From Hymenoscyphus infarciens (lineage: Eukaryota > Ascomycota > Leotiomycetes > Helotiales > Helotiaceae), in NCBI GenBank assembly GCA_001414345.1, contig LLCB01000041.1:186001-250000 (forward strand): DNA of 64,000 nucleotides, given 5' to 3'. The position numbers and the translations under genes are program-made. Below, piece by piece: positions 22,086 to 35,059 of the stretch. Position 1 is the stretch's first letter; each line of letters opens with the position of its first letter. The notes below the pieces were generated by a model, which worked only from the letters and a program-made list of their open reading frames with translations, was not told where the DNA came from and did no database searches.

Positions 22086-22510
22086 AGTTGAGTTTGAATT
22101 TGGCGAATCCTGCATTTTCGGTTGGCGTTTGGGGAAATAAATACCTGGGGCGTATGACATGATGTATAAAGCATACAGCATTGGGGGGGAGGGTAGATAA
22201 CATGGCTTTCTTCATCTGAAGCTTCATACGAATGGCGTTTCTTTCGTGTTTAGGGGATGGAGGATAGTAAACGACCCCACAGGATAGAAGAAGTGGCAGA
22301 TTGTTTTGTTTCCTTTTGTATAGCGGGTTGTAAGTAGATGATATTTAAATGAGATTGATTGATTGAAAAAGTGATACATGTGTTTATTTGCTTTCATCCT
22401 CTGAGGGATTTCTAGAATAGATGTACTTTCTTTCTAACTATCCAATAGTAGGCGTCACTACTCCGTGCGCACGGTTTATTCTGATTAAAAACATTAAAGT
22501 GATGATCGTC
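22086..22510. other. 3' flank of the protease gene
   Basis: No gene seen. Composition falls to AT-rich at about 22480-22510. Confidence 0.5.
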
Positions 22511-22525
22511 TCTTTTTAGGTAAAG

Positions 22526-22559
22526 AATATATTAAACGATTAAACGATTAAACGATTAA

Positions 22560-22620
<61 letters not shown>

Positions 22621-22629
22621 TTACTACTA
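22526..22629 (+). repeat. Microsatellites at the block edge: (TTAAACGA)n then (CTA)n
   Basis: Three to four copies of an 8-bp unit containing TTAAACGA end at 22560 and are followed directly by about 22 CTA triplets (22561-22629, one imperfect near the end). Confidence 0.92.
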
Positions 22630-22732
22630 TAGAATAACCTATATATATATAATCTATTCTATTTAGTTACTAGTATCTATCTATCTATCTCTATCTCTTA
22701 ATCTTTATAAGAGTAAAGAAGAGCTCTATTTA

Positions 22733-22935
22733 TAAAATAGAATAAAATAGAATAGAAAATAGAAAATAGAAAATAGAATAGAAAATAGAATAGAATAAAA
22801 TAGAATAGAATAAAATAAAATAGAAAAGAATAGAAAATATAATAGAAAATAGAAAAGAATAAAATAAAATAAAATAGAATAGAATAGAAAATAAAGATAA
22901 AAGATAAAAGATAAAAGAAAAAAGATAAAAGATCT
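22733..22935 (+). repeat. Purine-only low-complexity tract with AATAGAATA-type units
   Basis: Some 200 bp are made of A, G and T units such as AAAATAGAAT and AAGATAAAAG with essentially no C. It marks the left edge of the second RIP block. Confidence 0.85.
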
Positions 22936-23084
22936 TTAGTTTATTTTATATTAGCTTCTAACTTATCTCTTCTCTTTAATATATTAGATACGTACTAGTA
23001 TTCTAGAATAATAATATCTTATTCTCTTCTCTAAGAAGAGGTAAGAAAAATTTTTTAAATCTAATAATAAATTCTTCTTAATAT

Positions 23085-23561
23085 ATATAATAGCACGCTA
23101 TTCTAGATTATTATATAATAGTACTATTCTAAATTATCGGTATTTACGAAACTACTAATAGCTCTAAGTACTACTAATACCTCTAATACCTCTAGAGCCG
23201 AGATTATAAATAACTAATACTTATATAAGCGAAGTGCTAAAGGTATTAATATCTAATATTTATATATAGAAGGGATTAAGATTTAGATGTTATATATTTA
23301 GCTTTCTAAAGGTTTAGAGGTTATATATTTAGCTTTTCAGCTCTTATTATTTAGTATTAGCTATATTAGACAGGGCTCGGTTATTATTATTATTAGAACT
23401 TAGAAGCTTCCGACCTCTTATATATAGACGTTTATATTTAGTATAGAAGAGAGATAGTTATTGTTTTCTTCTATATTAGTGCCTAGTATCTATATACGTC
23501 ATTCTACTATATATACTCCTATATGCCTCTACTATAGTTATATATATTTCATACTATTATA
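23085..23561. repeat. Diverged LTR related to the 15-18 kb element, inverted
   Basis: The right part (about 23440-23561) matches the reverse complement of the 387-bp LTR closely: TTCTTCTATATTAG, CCTAGTATCTATATACGTCA and the end TACTATTATA. The left part matches more weakly, starting near TATATAATAGCACG. Copia-type internal sequence begins right after it. Confidence 0.6.
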
Positions 23562-26450
23562 ATTAGTAGACGTATAGATTAAATACTTAGTTACTTCGTA
23601 TATTTCTACTATAAGTATACTTATATAAAAGTAAACTCGATATTACTAGTAGACTTCTCTTCTCTAATTATAACTTCTTCTACTATTTAATAACTTTAAT
23701 AATATACTATAAACGCTTCTTAAGATAGAAAGCGCTAATTATAAATACCGACCTCCTTTTATCTACTAAGACAATTTATACTCTCTAAGATACCTATTTA
23801 TCTAAAACCCGAATTCTCTTTTACCTACTAAGTAAAGTATAAATAGACTTTTAATAATATCTAAATTTAATTTAAATAATAATAATACCTATAATATAAT
23901 AGACTTATTAACATCGATTCTAATAACTTTAGAAGCCTTAACTTTAACACCGACTTCGGTACTAAAACAGGCTCTAAAGCTAGTACTAAAGCTAAAGTTA
24001 ATATAGATAAAAGAAACGATTTTTACTACTAAAAGAGAAAAGAAGTATACTAAAAGAGAGAACGAAGACCTTCTTTTTTAAGACAAATTTTAAGTAGACT
24101 TTAAAGAATAGAATTAAGATAAATTTACTAAAATCCACTAATCTACTACTACTAAGTTATAATAAACACTTTATAGAAGAGATATATAGATTAAGATAGA
24201 TAGATATAAGATACTTATATCTTAAGTACTATATAATACCGCTACTAAGGTTAACTAAACTAAGTAGTTAGATAAAGAATTAAAAGATATAGTATTAGAA
24301 GAAGCTAGTATTAAAGACTTTAACTTCTATTATAAATATATAGTAGAATATACTAAAAAATAATAAAAGCTATAGTAATAATAATAATAACCTCTAGCTA
24401 AAAATATTACTTAAAACACCTAATCTAAGATAAAGGCTAGAAACGAAGCTTTATAAGTATCTACTATATAATAATAATAATAATAACTAATATAATAACT
24501 AACACCTTTAATAACTTTAATCTTACTAACTAAAAAGAAAGACCTAAGTAATCTAGTAAGACCTCTAATCTAACCTTTAGGTCTACTAAAAGATAACTAG
24601 ACCTTCTTCTTTATATCTTATTAATTTAATAAAGATACTAGTAGTAATAATTTTAATAATACTTCTAAGTATCTAGAACATAATTAGTAATAGAATAATC
24701 CTAGTAGAAGACTACTAGTATAAATAAATATAGTATATTTTAAATTAAAGTTAACTTCTTAAAGTTTAAAGAGTTAAGACTACTCTTATATATTAGATAC
24801 TCTTATAAAAGTATATAAGAATAATTAAAAGTATAGTAGAAAAGAAGATAACTTTATAATTAAAGTTATAATATTTAAGAATATATATAAGAGAAGTAAG
24901 GTATTACTAGTAGTTTACTCTCTTATCTTCTCTACTATACTAAAAGGTAATACTTTAAATTACTTTTACACTATACTTCTTAATAAAAACAATAATTAAT
25001 CTTTTAAAGTTTTATCTATATTTATATAATAATACTTTAAAAATAAACTTTATAAAAGAGGCTAATTATCTAAGTAGAATAATATTAATTTATAAGAGAT
25101 AATATAAGTATCTAGAGTATTAATATTAAGCTCTTTTAAGAATATATTATTAAGACTTAATTTACTAAGATTTTCCTACTTTATAAACTTTTATATTAAT
25201 AGTTAATTTTTAAATAAGCTAATTTTAGTATATAAAAGAGTCTTAGATTATACTATAGTAATATTAACCTTATTTTAAGATTCTTTAATTTCTAATACTA
25301 TTATTCTTTTATAAAGTTTAATCTAATCTTATATAAAAGTCTACTTAGAGACAGTTATAAATAAAACTATAATAACTAAAAGGTACTTCTATAAAAGTAG
25401 ATAATATAGTAGTATAAATAAATTTAGTAGTATAAATTAATATAAGAAGAAGAGGATATATTATATATATAGAAAAGATAACTATTTATCTTAGGATTAT
25501 AGTTAAGAAGAGTAGGACTATTACTTTACTAAATAGACTAATAAGAATTCTAGATACTTTAAGAGAAAGTAAGATAGATATACTAGAAAGGTATATAATA
25601 TAAATATAGTATATACTTAGAGTATCTAAAAGAAGAAGATATTAGAGATACTTTAAGCTATTACTCTATTAAAAGAAAATAGTTACTTATTAGATACTAG
25701 CTTAGATAACGAAGTTATTTATTATAATATTACTTTTTTAGGATTTATTAATAATTTAAATACTAAATAACTTATTAGAAATTTAATAAGTTTAATATAA
25801 AAATATACTATTAATAGATATATCTTATAAAACCTAAATAATACTTCTAATATTATATACGAATTTATAGAGGAGGTATTTATAATAATAGCTAAAAGAT
25901 ATATAAAAGAGAACTTCTTTAGTATAATAGTTAATACTAGAGTAGCTTAAAAGTTAAGTATAGGATATAACTAATATCTTATATATATTAGACTTATTAA
26001 AAGCGTTCTAATTAATAAAGGTATAAAGAGTTAATTTAATATTCGGTTTAATAAGAGATATACTCTATTTTTAAAATTAATAATAATCAATATATTAATT
26101 AGAAAAGTAGAGTTTTATATAATATAATCTAATACTCTTTTTATTCTTTATATTAATAATATAGATAACTTAAATATTATCTTAAATAATCTTTAAAACG
26201 TACTTATCTAAGAGAATAAGAAAGAGGTAGAAATTAAGAGGTTCTCTATTATATAACGATTTAGATACTCTTTTCTACTCTAGAATAAAGCTATATATAA
26301 TTTTATATAAGAGTACTTAACATTTCTTATAGATATTAATATTTAATAACTTTATAAACGATTTAGCTACCTATTAGTACTAAGATTATAACGTATACTA
26401 GAAAGAGCTAAGTATTATATTAACTAAGGTATTCTTTAATATTATTAATA
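23562..26450 (+). mobile_element. Ty1/Copia fragment: gag, protease, pre-integrase (RIP-inactivated)
   Basis: Reading through stops on +, about 25440-25600 resembles the zinc knuckle of fungal Copia gag (Cys positions lost). About 25690-25730 resembles the protease DTG site, followed by a region like GYGQYLAYIRL near 25970. About 26330-26420 resembles the GAG-pre-integrase block (RRF..LRLQRILERA). Sequence from 23562 onward is also present inverted at about 32470 down to 29590. It stops exactly where the 159-bp LTR at 26451 begins. No integrase or reverse transcriptase follows. Confidence 0.72.
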
Positions 26451-26609
26451 TGACTTATGGTTATAAAAGCGATATAAAAAGAGTTATATTATCGTTCGTA
26501 TATACCGAGTAAAGCTAGCTACGATGCCTACTTAAGTAGCTCTTAAGCGAGAAGCACGTATACCTACGTATACTAATCTAAATCGCTATTTACCTCTTAA
26601 ATATATATA
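26451..26609. repeat. LTR (159 bp), left copy
   Basis: Starts TGACTTATGGTTATAAAAGC. Same length as 32487-32645, and both contain GCTAGCTACGATGCCTACTT. Confidence 0.88.
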
Positions 26610-29600
26610 CTAATACTAACACTTCTTTAAAAACAATAGAAGTTACTTAAAACTATTAAAAATCACATATCTAAGCTAACTAATCAGAGCTCTCTATTCT
26701 CTATTCTTAACTAATAAAGAGGCTCTATTTCAGTCTCTTATTTCGTTCTATCTATTCTATAAGGTTAATATCTAGCTTATTAGTATCGATTAACTTTTAT
26801 AAAGTATTATAGTAACCCTTTTTAGTTAGAATATTTATAAGATTACTCTTACTATTAATCTATTTAATCTTATTAATCTCTCTTAATTTATATATTTCTT
26901 ATAGATATATAATATTAATTATTAGTTACTTCTCCTTAGTTATACCTAATTTAGCTATATATTTATAAATAGACTTTAAAATAGTATATACTATAAGTAG
27001 TATCTTAAATCCTAAGATACTTTTAAGAGTTAATTTTATTAAAGCTATAATATTAAATCTAGAGTTTATTATATATAATTCTAATACTAAAATACTATAA
27101 GTAACTCTTTTATATTTAGTAGAAGACTAATATAAGATATTAGTATTATTATTTTTATTTATAAGAGTAATAATATAACTAATTTATAATAATAAGTTCT
27201 TATTATTAGTAAATAATTTATTAGTAAATATATATAACTTTAAAGAAGATTTATCTAATTTAATAAATTTAAGTCTTCTTAAGAAATTATTAATTTACTA
27301 TTAAATTCATTTATTAAAGAGTAAAATATTATTATCTTAAGAATTAATAGTTTAAGTAGTATATAATAAGTTAAAAGCAGTCTTAGACTAAGATACTATA
27401 ACTAAGTATACCTCTCTAACATATTATATAATATATTAATTTTTAGTATCTATTATATATAATATCTCTTTTATATTAGATATCTTAGATAAGGCCTTTT
27501 ATACTAAATCTAAGTATTTTATATAATCTTAAGTAAGAGATATAGAGCTATTATAATACTTAGTAATTAGCTCTCTATTAAATTTAATTAGATAGTTAAT
27601 AGTAAGCTCTTCTCTCTTCTTAGATATAAACCTAGCTTTATTAATAGTAAGCTCTTCTTTATTAGTAAAAGTGTTATTAGTAAGTATAAGAGTATTATTA
27701 GTTTAAAAGCCTACTATATTAAAAGAGGTATCTAACTTTACTTACTTATTATATTAGTATAACTTAGTATATAAAAGATAGAAGTTAAATATTAACTATT
27801 CTATTATAAGCCTTAGAATATAGTGTTTATAGTATATTATAAACTAATAATTACTAGCTTCTAGAATACTATATAATAGCCTAATTACTTTAAAGAATAT
27901 ATCCTTTTATTAAGGATAACCTTTAAGAAGGTATATAAAGAATTTCTAATTTAAGTTAGTTAAAGATTATATATATACTTATATAATATTCTAAATAAAT
28001 ACTTATAAACCTAGAAGTATTATAATAAGTATAAGAATTATTCTCTAGCTTACTCTCTAAATTATAGGTACTTAAGTAAGTACTAGTAACTTTCTAGTAT
28101 TATTATATACTTAGATTACTAATCTTAACTTTATAAAAGTAAGTATTATACTTTTAAATTTAATATTATCTATAAAACATAATCTAAATATTCTAGTATT
28201 AGAAGGTAATTCCTTCTAAGTAATAATCTTAAAAATACTATAATTAGTTAATCTATTAATCTCCTTTTATTATAATTTAATATATATTATACTATTATTA
28301 GCTATAAAGACTTTAATATTATAAAGTTTACTTAAATTAGTAAGAAAAGTTTTAATATTCTTAAAAGTAATATAGTTAATATTATTAATAAAAGTATCTA
28401 ACTACTAGAATAAAACTTTAATATCGCTTAGAAGCCTTAGATACTTTTAAAGCTATCTACGTCTACGCTTTTAAAGAGGTTTTAGTATAGTTTTTAGAAT
28501 ATTAGTATTTTAGTAGATCTATAACTATTAAAGTTAGTATTAGAGAGAAGGCGAATATTATTTAATATCTTATTTACTTTATTACTTAAAAGTTCCTCCT
28601 TTTTTATAAGATTATAGTATTATTTTAGATAGTACTATATTAGAAACTTCCTTAGTTACTAGTACTATTTTAGAAGTTTTAGAAGTTTTAATAAAGTATA
28701 GCTTTATAACTATAGATTAAAACTTTATAAGACTACTTAGTAGTACTATAATATAGTTCTTATTCTTAATTTCTTAAAAGATAAAAGGTTTTATTTAAGA
28801 CTTTATATACTCTCTTTATACTAAAACGTCTAAATTTAAGAGTAAGTTCTTAACTTAGTTAATTAGTCTGTTTTATATATTAAAAGCTTTTTTAACTTAG
28901 TAAGATATAATCTACTTTTGTACTTCTTAAGTAGCCTTCTTATAGGTCTCTAACCTTGTAGAAATCGGTTATAAAGGTACGTTGTTTATAGTTATTTAAG
29001 TATATATCTTATATACTAATAGAGTAGAGACTAGACTATTTAGACCTACTATATTATTAATTACTTTAAAAGCTATTTAAAGTACTAAACTTTATAAGAG
29101 ATAAGGCTCTTATTTATATATAATATTATATATCTATTAAATCGGTTTATAGTATTATTCTACTATACTAATTGAATTATATACCTTAACTAGTATAGTT
29201 TTTACTATAATATCTATTCTAGTAGTAGAGTATATAAAGTCCTTTCTAATAAAGTTTATCTTAGTATTTATAATAATATAATTAAAAAGTCTAAGATATA
29301 TATTAATCTAATATCTTTAGAAGACCTCTTATATAGTTATTACTTTTATATTAGATAAAAAGTTACTTACTTAATATCTTATTACTTCGTCTATATAGTA
29401 TAAGACTACTTACTTATTAAGAAAGAAAGTATTAATTAAAACACTATAATTAAATTTAAGGTTATTATAAAAGGTAAACTTAAACTAGCCTAGTAAACTT
29501 CTATACTTTTAATAGTATTTATAGAATTTAGTAAGATATTAAAAGATGTTTTAGTTAATATAATAGCTAGCTCTTTCTAGTATATATTATAATCTTAGTA

Positions 29601-32486
29601 CTAATAGATAGCTAAATTGCTTATGAAGTTTTTAAATATTAATATCTATAAGAAAGGTTAGATACTTCTATATAACGTTATATATAGCTTTATTCTAGAG
29701 TAGAAAAGGGTATCTAAATTATTATATAATAGAGAACCTCTTAACTTCTGTCTCTTTCTTATTCTCTTAGATAAGTACGTTTTAAAGATTATTTAGAGTA
29801 ATATTTAAGTTATCTATATTATTAATATAAAGAATAAAAGAGGTATTAGATTATACTATATAGAATTTAGCTTTTCTAATTAGTATATTAATTATTATTA
29901 ATTTTAAAAATAGAGTATATCTCTTACTAAACTAGATATTAAATTAACTCTTTATATCTTTATTAATTAGAACGCTTTTAATAAGTCTAATATATATAAG
30001 ATATTAGTTATATCTTATACTTAACTTTTAAGCTACTCTAGTATTAATTATTATACTAAAGAAGTTCTCTTTTATATATCTTTTAGCTGTTATTATAAAC
30101 ACCTTCTTTATAAATTCGTAGATAATATTAGAAGTATTATTTAGGTTATTTAGGTTTTATAAGATATATCTATTAATAGCATATCTTTATACTAAACTTA
30201 TTAAATTTATAGTAAGTTATTTAGTATTTAAATTATTAATAAATCCTATAGTAGTAATATTATAATAGATAACTTCTTTATCTAAGCTAGTATCTAATAA
30301 GTAACTATCTTCTTTTAATAAAGTAATAGTATAAAGTATCTTTAATATCTCCTTCTCTTAGATACTCTAAATATATACTATATTTATATTATATACCTTT
30401 CTAGTATACCTATCTTACTTCTTTTTAAAGTGTCTAGAATTCTTATTAGTCTATTTAGTAAAGTAATAGTTCTACTCTTTTTAACTATAATTCAAAGATA
30501 AATAGTCGTCTTTTCTATATATATAATATATCCTCTTCTTCTTATATTAATCTATACTACTAAATTTCTTTATACTACTATATTATCTACTCTTATAGAA
30601 GTACCTTTTAGTTATTATAGTTTCGTTTATAACTATTTCTAAGTAGACTTTTATATAAGATTAGATTAAACTTTATAAAAGAGTAATAATATTTAAAATT
30701 AAAAGATCTTAAGATAAGGTTAATATTATAATAGTATAATCTAGGACTCTTTTATACGCTAAAATTATCTTATTTGAAAATTAACTATTAGTATAAAAGT
30801 CTATAGAGAGGGAAAATCTTAGTAAATTAAGTCTTAATAATATATCTTTAAAAGACCTTAATATTAATACTCTAGATACTTATATTATCTCTTATAAATT
30901 AATATTATTCTACTTAGATAATTAGCCTCTTTTATAAAGTTTATTTTTAAAGTATTATTATATAGATATAAATAAAACCTTAAAAGATTAATTATTATAT
31001 TTATTAAAAAGTATAGTATAAAAGTAATTTAAAGCGTTACCTTTTAGTATAGTAGAGAAGGTAAGAGAGTAAATCGCTAGTAATACTCTACTTCTCTTAT
31101 ATATATTCTTAAATATTATAACTTTAATTATAAAGTTATCTTCTTTTCTATTATACTTTTAATTATCTTTATATACTTTTATAAGAGTATTTAATATATA
31201 AGAGTAGTCTTAACTCTTTAAACTTTAAAAAGTTAATTTATCTTTAAAATATACTATATTTATTCTTACTAGTAGTCTTCTACTATAATTATCTTATTAC
31301 TAATTATATTCTAGATACTTAGAGGTATTATTAAAATCGTTACTACTAGTATCTTTACTAAATTAATAAGATATAAAGAAGGAGGTCTAGTCGTCTTTTA
31401 GTAGACCTAAAGGTTAGATTAAAGATTATACTAGATCGCTTAAGTCTTTCCTTTTAGTTAATAGGATTAAAGTTATTAAAGATATTAGTTATTATATTAG
31501 TTATTATTATTATTATTATATAGTAGATACTTATAAAGCTTTATCTCTAGCCTTTATCTTAGATTAGGTGTTTTAAGTAATATTTTTAGTTAAAGGTTAT
31601 TATTATTATAGTTATTATTACTATAGCTTTTATTATCTTTTAGTATATTCTACTATATATTTATAACAGGATCTAAAGATTTTAGTACTAGCTCCTCTTA
31701 ATACTATAGCTTTTAATTCTTCGTCTAACTACTTAGTTTAGTTAACCTTAGTAGCAGTGTTATATAGTACTTAAGATATAAGCATTTTATATCTATCTAT
31801 TTTAACTTATATACCTCTTTTATAAAGTATCTATTATAACTTAGTATTTATAGATTAGTAGATCTTAGTAAATCTATCTTAATTCTATTCTTTAAAGTCT
31901 ACTTAAAATTCATTCTAAAGAAGAAGGTCTTTATTCTCTCTTTTAGTATACTTCTCTTCTTATTTAGTAGTAAAAAGTATCTCTTCTATCTATATTAACT
32001 TTAGCTTTAGTACTAGCTTTAGAGCCTATTTTAGTATTAAAGTTAGTATTAAAGTTAAAGTTTCTAAAATCGTTAGAATTAATATTAGTAAGTCTATTAT
32101 ATTATAGGTATTATTATTACTTAAATTAATAGATATTATTAAAAGTCTGTTTATACTTTACTTAATAGATAACTCTTAGTAAGTAAAATAGATATTAGGT
32201 TTCAGGTAAATAGGTGTCTTAGAGAGTATAAATTATCTTAGAGGATAATAGAAGGTTAGAGAAGTTATTAGAATAACGTTAGAAGATTAGTATTAGTAAT
32301 TAGTACTTCTTATATTAAAAAGCGTTTATAGTATATTATCGAAGATTTAAATAGTAGAAGGAACTATAATCTATAAAGAGGAGTCTACTAGTAATATCGA
32401 GTTTACTTTTATATAAGTATATCTATAGTAGAAATATATAAAGTAACTAAGTATCTAATCTATATATCTACTAATCAGTGTTAGTA

Positions 32487-32645
32487 TAACTTATAGTTAT
32501 AAAAGCGATATAAAAAGAGTTATATTATCGTTTATATATACTAAGTAAAGCTAGCTACGATGCCTACTTAAGTAGCTCTTAAGCGAGAAGCACGTATACT
32601 TACGTATACTAATCCGAATCGCTATTTACCTCTTGAATATATATA
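32487..32645. repeat. LTR (159 bp), right copy (5' LTR of the minus-strand element)
   Basis: Starts TAACTTATAGTTATAAAAGC. Differences from the left copy are C/T or G/A. Internal 5' sequence lies to its left. Confidence 0.88.
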
Positions 32646-34810
32646 TCGACATTATTACTAGAGAGATAACCTCTAAAAAGTATATAGATTTTAAGCTTAA
32701 GATAAACTAATTAGAAGATATCTACTTCTAAGACCTTTTATAGAGGTTTAAAGTTTATAATACTCTTAAATACCTCTTTAACTTTATAAAAAAGATATAT
32801 ATAAGTATAGTATTATATAATAAATTTAAGAAGTTAACTAAGAGTCTTACTATACTCTAAGCTAATAAAATATACTAGATATTCTAGTATAGAAGTATTT
32901 AAAGAGTAATTACTTTAAGACTTAAGATTAAGTACTTTTAAGATATATATAAGTTTAACTTTAATAATATAATTACTACTTATAATTAGTCTAAACTTAG
33001 TTTAGTAAGTATAGTACTACTTTTACTTCTTAATCTCTTACTAATTTAATTAGATAAAGCTCTTTTTTAACTCTCTTAAGCACTTCTTATTAGCACTTAA
33101 GAGTATATTTAGAACTCTTAATAAAACGATCTTAATAATAGACTTTATTCTCTCTCTTTTTAAGAAGGCTTAAAGGAAGTATATTAATACTCTAGCTATA
33201 CTATTCTTACTTTAAAAAGGTAAATAATATCCTCTTCTCTTTCTCTTTTACTTTACTAATAATACTTTAAGATAGGAAAAGATCTCTAAATACTATACTT
33301 TAACTAGGAGATTACTAGTATATACTACTATAGTAGTACTCTATCTAGCTTATAAGTAGGAGTACTTAGAAAAGGCCTAGGAACCTAGCTAGATAGCTCT
33401 TACTTAAGCTATAGTAGAAAAACTATAGACTAATAATTATTACTCTAAGATAGTATCTAGCTATATAAATAATACTAATATTAACTCTTAGATTACGTTA
33501 TTTAGTCTACTTTATTACTTCCTAGTATCTACTTAAGTACTTAATTTATTTACTTAGTTTTTATTCTAAAAGAGATATAAGAGATAAGCTTTAACTCTTA
33601 TTTTAACTTTACCTCTTTTTAGCTAATACGTTTTAACCTAGGCTTCTCTCTCTTATAGATAATAAGTACGCTTTATATTATACTCTTCTATCTTAAAATA
33701 TAGATAAAAGTATAATTAAATAGTAGCTCTAACTTACTTAAAAGAAAGCCTATTCTAATCTTTATAAGATAGCGATAGACGTACTTTTTATTCTATATTT
33801 AAGTGTCTTAGTAGAACGCCTCTAGTCTTCGACTAAATTAGTAGTTATAGATTAACGTAATCGCTTTAAGATATATACTATAGAGATACTTAAATGTTTA
33901 AAGTCTTAGTATAAGATTATATCTTTTAATCTTATTAGCTAATTCTAGAGTAAGAAGAAGATGTTTAATATATAAGAAGTGCTTTAAGATAGCTTAGATA
34001 AGAGTACTTTTACTTATAGAATAAAAAGTAGGTCTAGTTTTAGTTTAAGTTTTAAGAGGTCTATAAACTAAACTTATTTTCGTTATTTTTTCTAGTAGTA
34101 TATATTTATTCTTATATTTTAAGTACTTAGATAGTTATTTCCCTTTATCTAAAGAATTTTATAATATACTATTAATTTATTATTAAATAAAGAGTTATAA
34201 AGAGGCTTAGTTATTAGAGTACTATTACTAAGCTAATTATTTTAAAAACGTTATATTTAGTAAGTTAGTTATTCTTAATAACTACGTCTTCTAAAAAGAA
34301 GCTCTAAATATTAAAAATTTAATTAAATACTAATTAGTTACTATTAAACTTCCTATTAAATTTAAAGTAATATTTAGTAAGCTATACTAAGACCTAGGTC
34401 TTAGTATAGTATATATATAATATATATCTTAAATATCTATTAATTTATCTACTAAAAAGTAACTTTTAGCTACGTACTTAATTAAACTACTAGCTTCTTA
34501 TAAAATCGCCTAATACGCTCGGTTTAAGCTATTTAGTATATAATAAACAACTCCTACTAATTATTTTATTAATATCTATTATTATTATTATATAGTTTTA
34601 AAGTAATAGAAGAGTATATAAAAAAGTATAAATAGTCTTATTTTAAGAAAAAGTAGGTTTTAGTACTTACGAGTTATTAAAAGATATACTATATAATATT
34701 ACGATATTACGATAGTATTATAGCGTATTTGGATACGTACTACTAGGATATTATGATATTATATTAATCTAAAATACTGTAGTATTTTATCACGATAATA
34801 CTATCGACCA
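32646..34810. repeat. RIP-degraded repeat DNA, unclassified
   Basis: AT-rich and without frames. It does not continue the Copia fragment that ends at 26450 in any way I can see. Near the right edge CGATAGTATTAT (about 34720) and its reverse complement (about 34790-34803) form a small inverted pair. Normal composition resumes at about 34810. Confidence 0.65.
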
Positions 34811-35059
34811 CACTGGTTGGCAGGTAAGTTCAAGTCGACTACGAAACATATTAAGGCGTCGATTCCCACCTTCGGCTATGCTACCTGTCGACTCATGCTA
34901 AACTACCCGCTATGCTATGATACACTCCCAAAAACAACGCTATCATCGCTTTTTCCCTGCACCATTTCACTACCCCCTTTACAAACGCCAACCTAGACCA
35001 TCCCCAAAAACCGTCAGCCGACCATTCCATCCCTCAGGATAAAAAAGCATAAAGAGAAT

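Larger units (their letters stand above)
26451..32645 (-). mobile_element. Ty1/Copia retrotransposon, complete but RIP-inactivated
   Basis: Direct repeats of 159 bp (26451-26609 and 32487-32645) flank a 5.9-kb interior whose pol order reads on the minus strand. From right to left: gag/zinc knuckle near 30530, protease near 30290, GAG-pre-integrase near 29620, integrase near 29350-29420 (DEVIRYQ), reverse transcriptase near 27681-27711 (core QTNNTLI, where active elements have QTDDTLI) and RNase H near 27000-27260. The order PR-INT-RT-RH is Copia. All frames are broken by TAA/TAG stops, and catalytic Asp codons have become Asn, as C to T on the opposite strand would do. Left flank TAATA and right flank TCGACA could be a target duplication only if RIP changes are allowed; not settled. 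Confidence 0.86.

Noticed and set aside
22561..22629. CTA triplet array considered as a CRISPR- or centromere-like feature
   Set aside because: A plain trinucleotide microsatellite with no spacers.
26446..32651. Target-site duplication of the Copia element (TAATA versus CGACA)
   Set aside because: Matches only if three RIP changes and a one-base shift of the LTR end are assumed; left unproven.
32646..34690. Continuation of the Copia fragment interrupted at 26450
   Set aside because: No integrase or reverse transcriptase pattern could be read there, and it does not align to the matching part of the complete element.
34801..34935. Possible tRNA-like folding segment right of the RIP block
   Set aside because: No A-box/B-box pair and no cloverleaf could be drawn.
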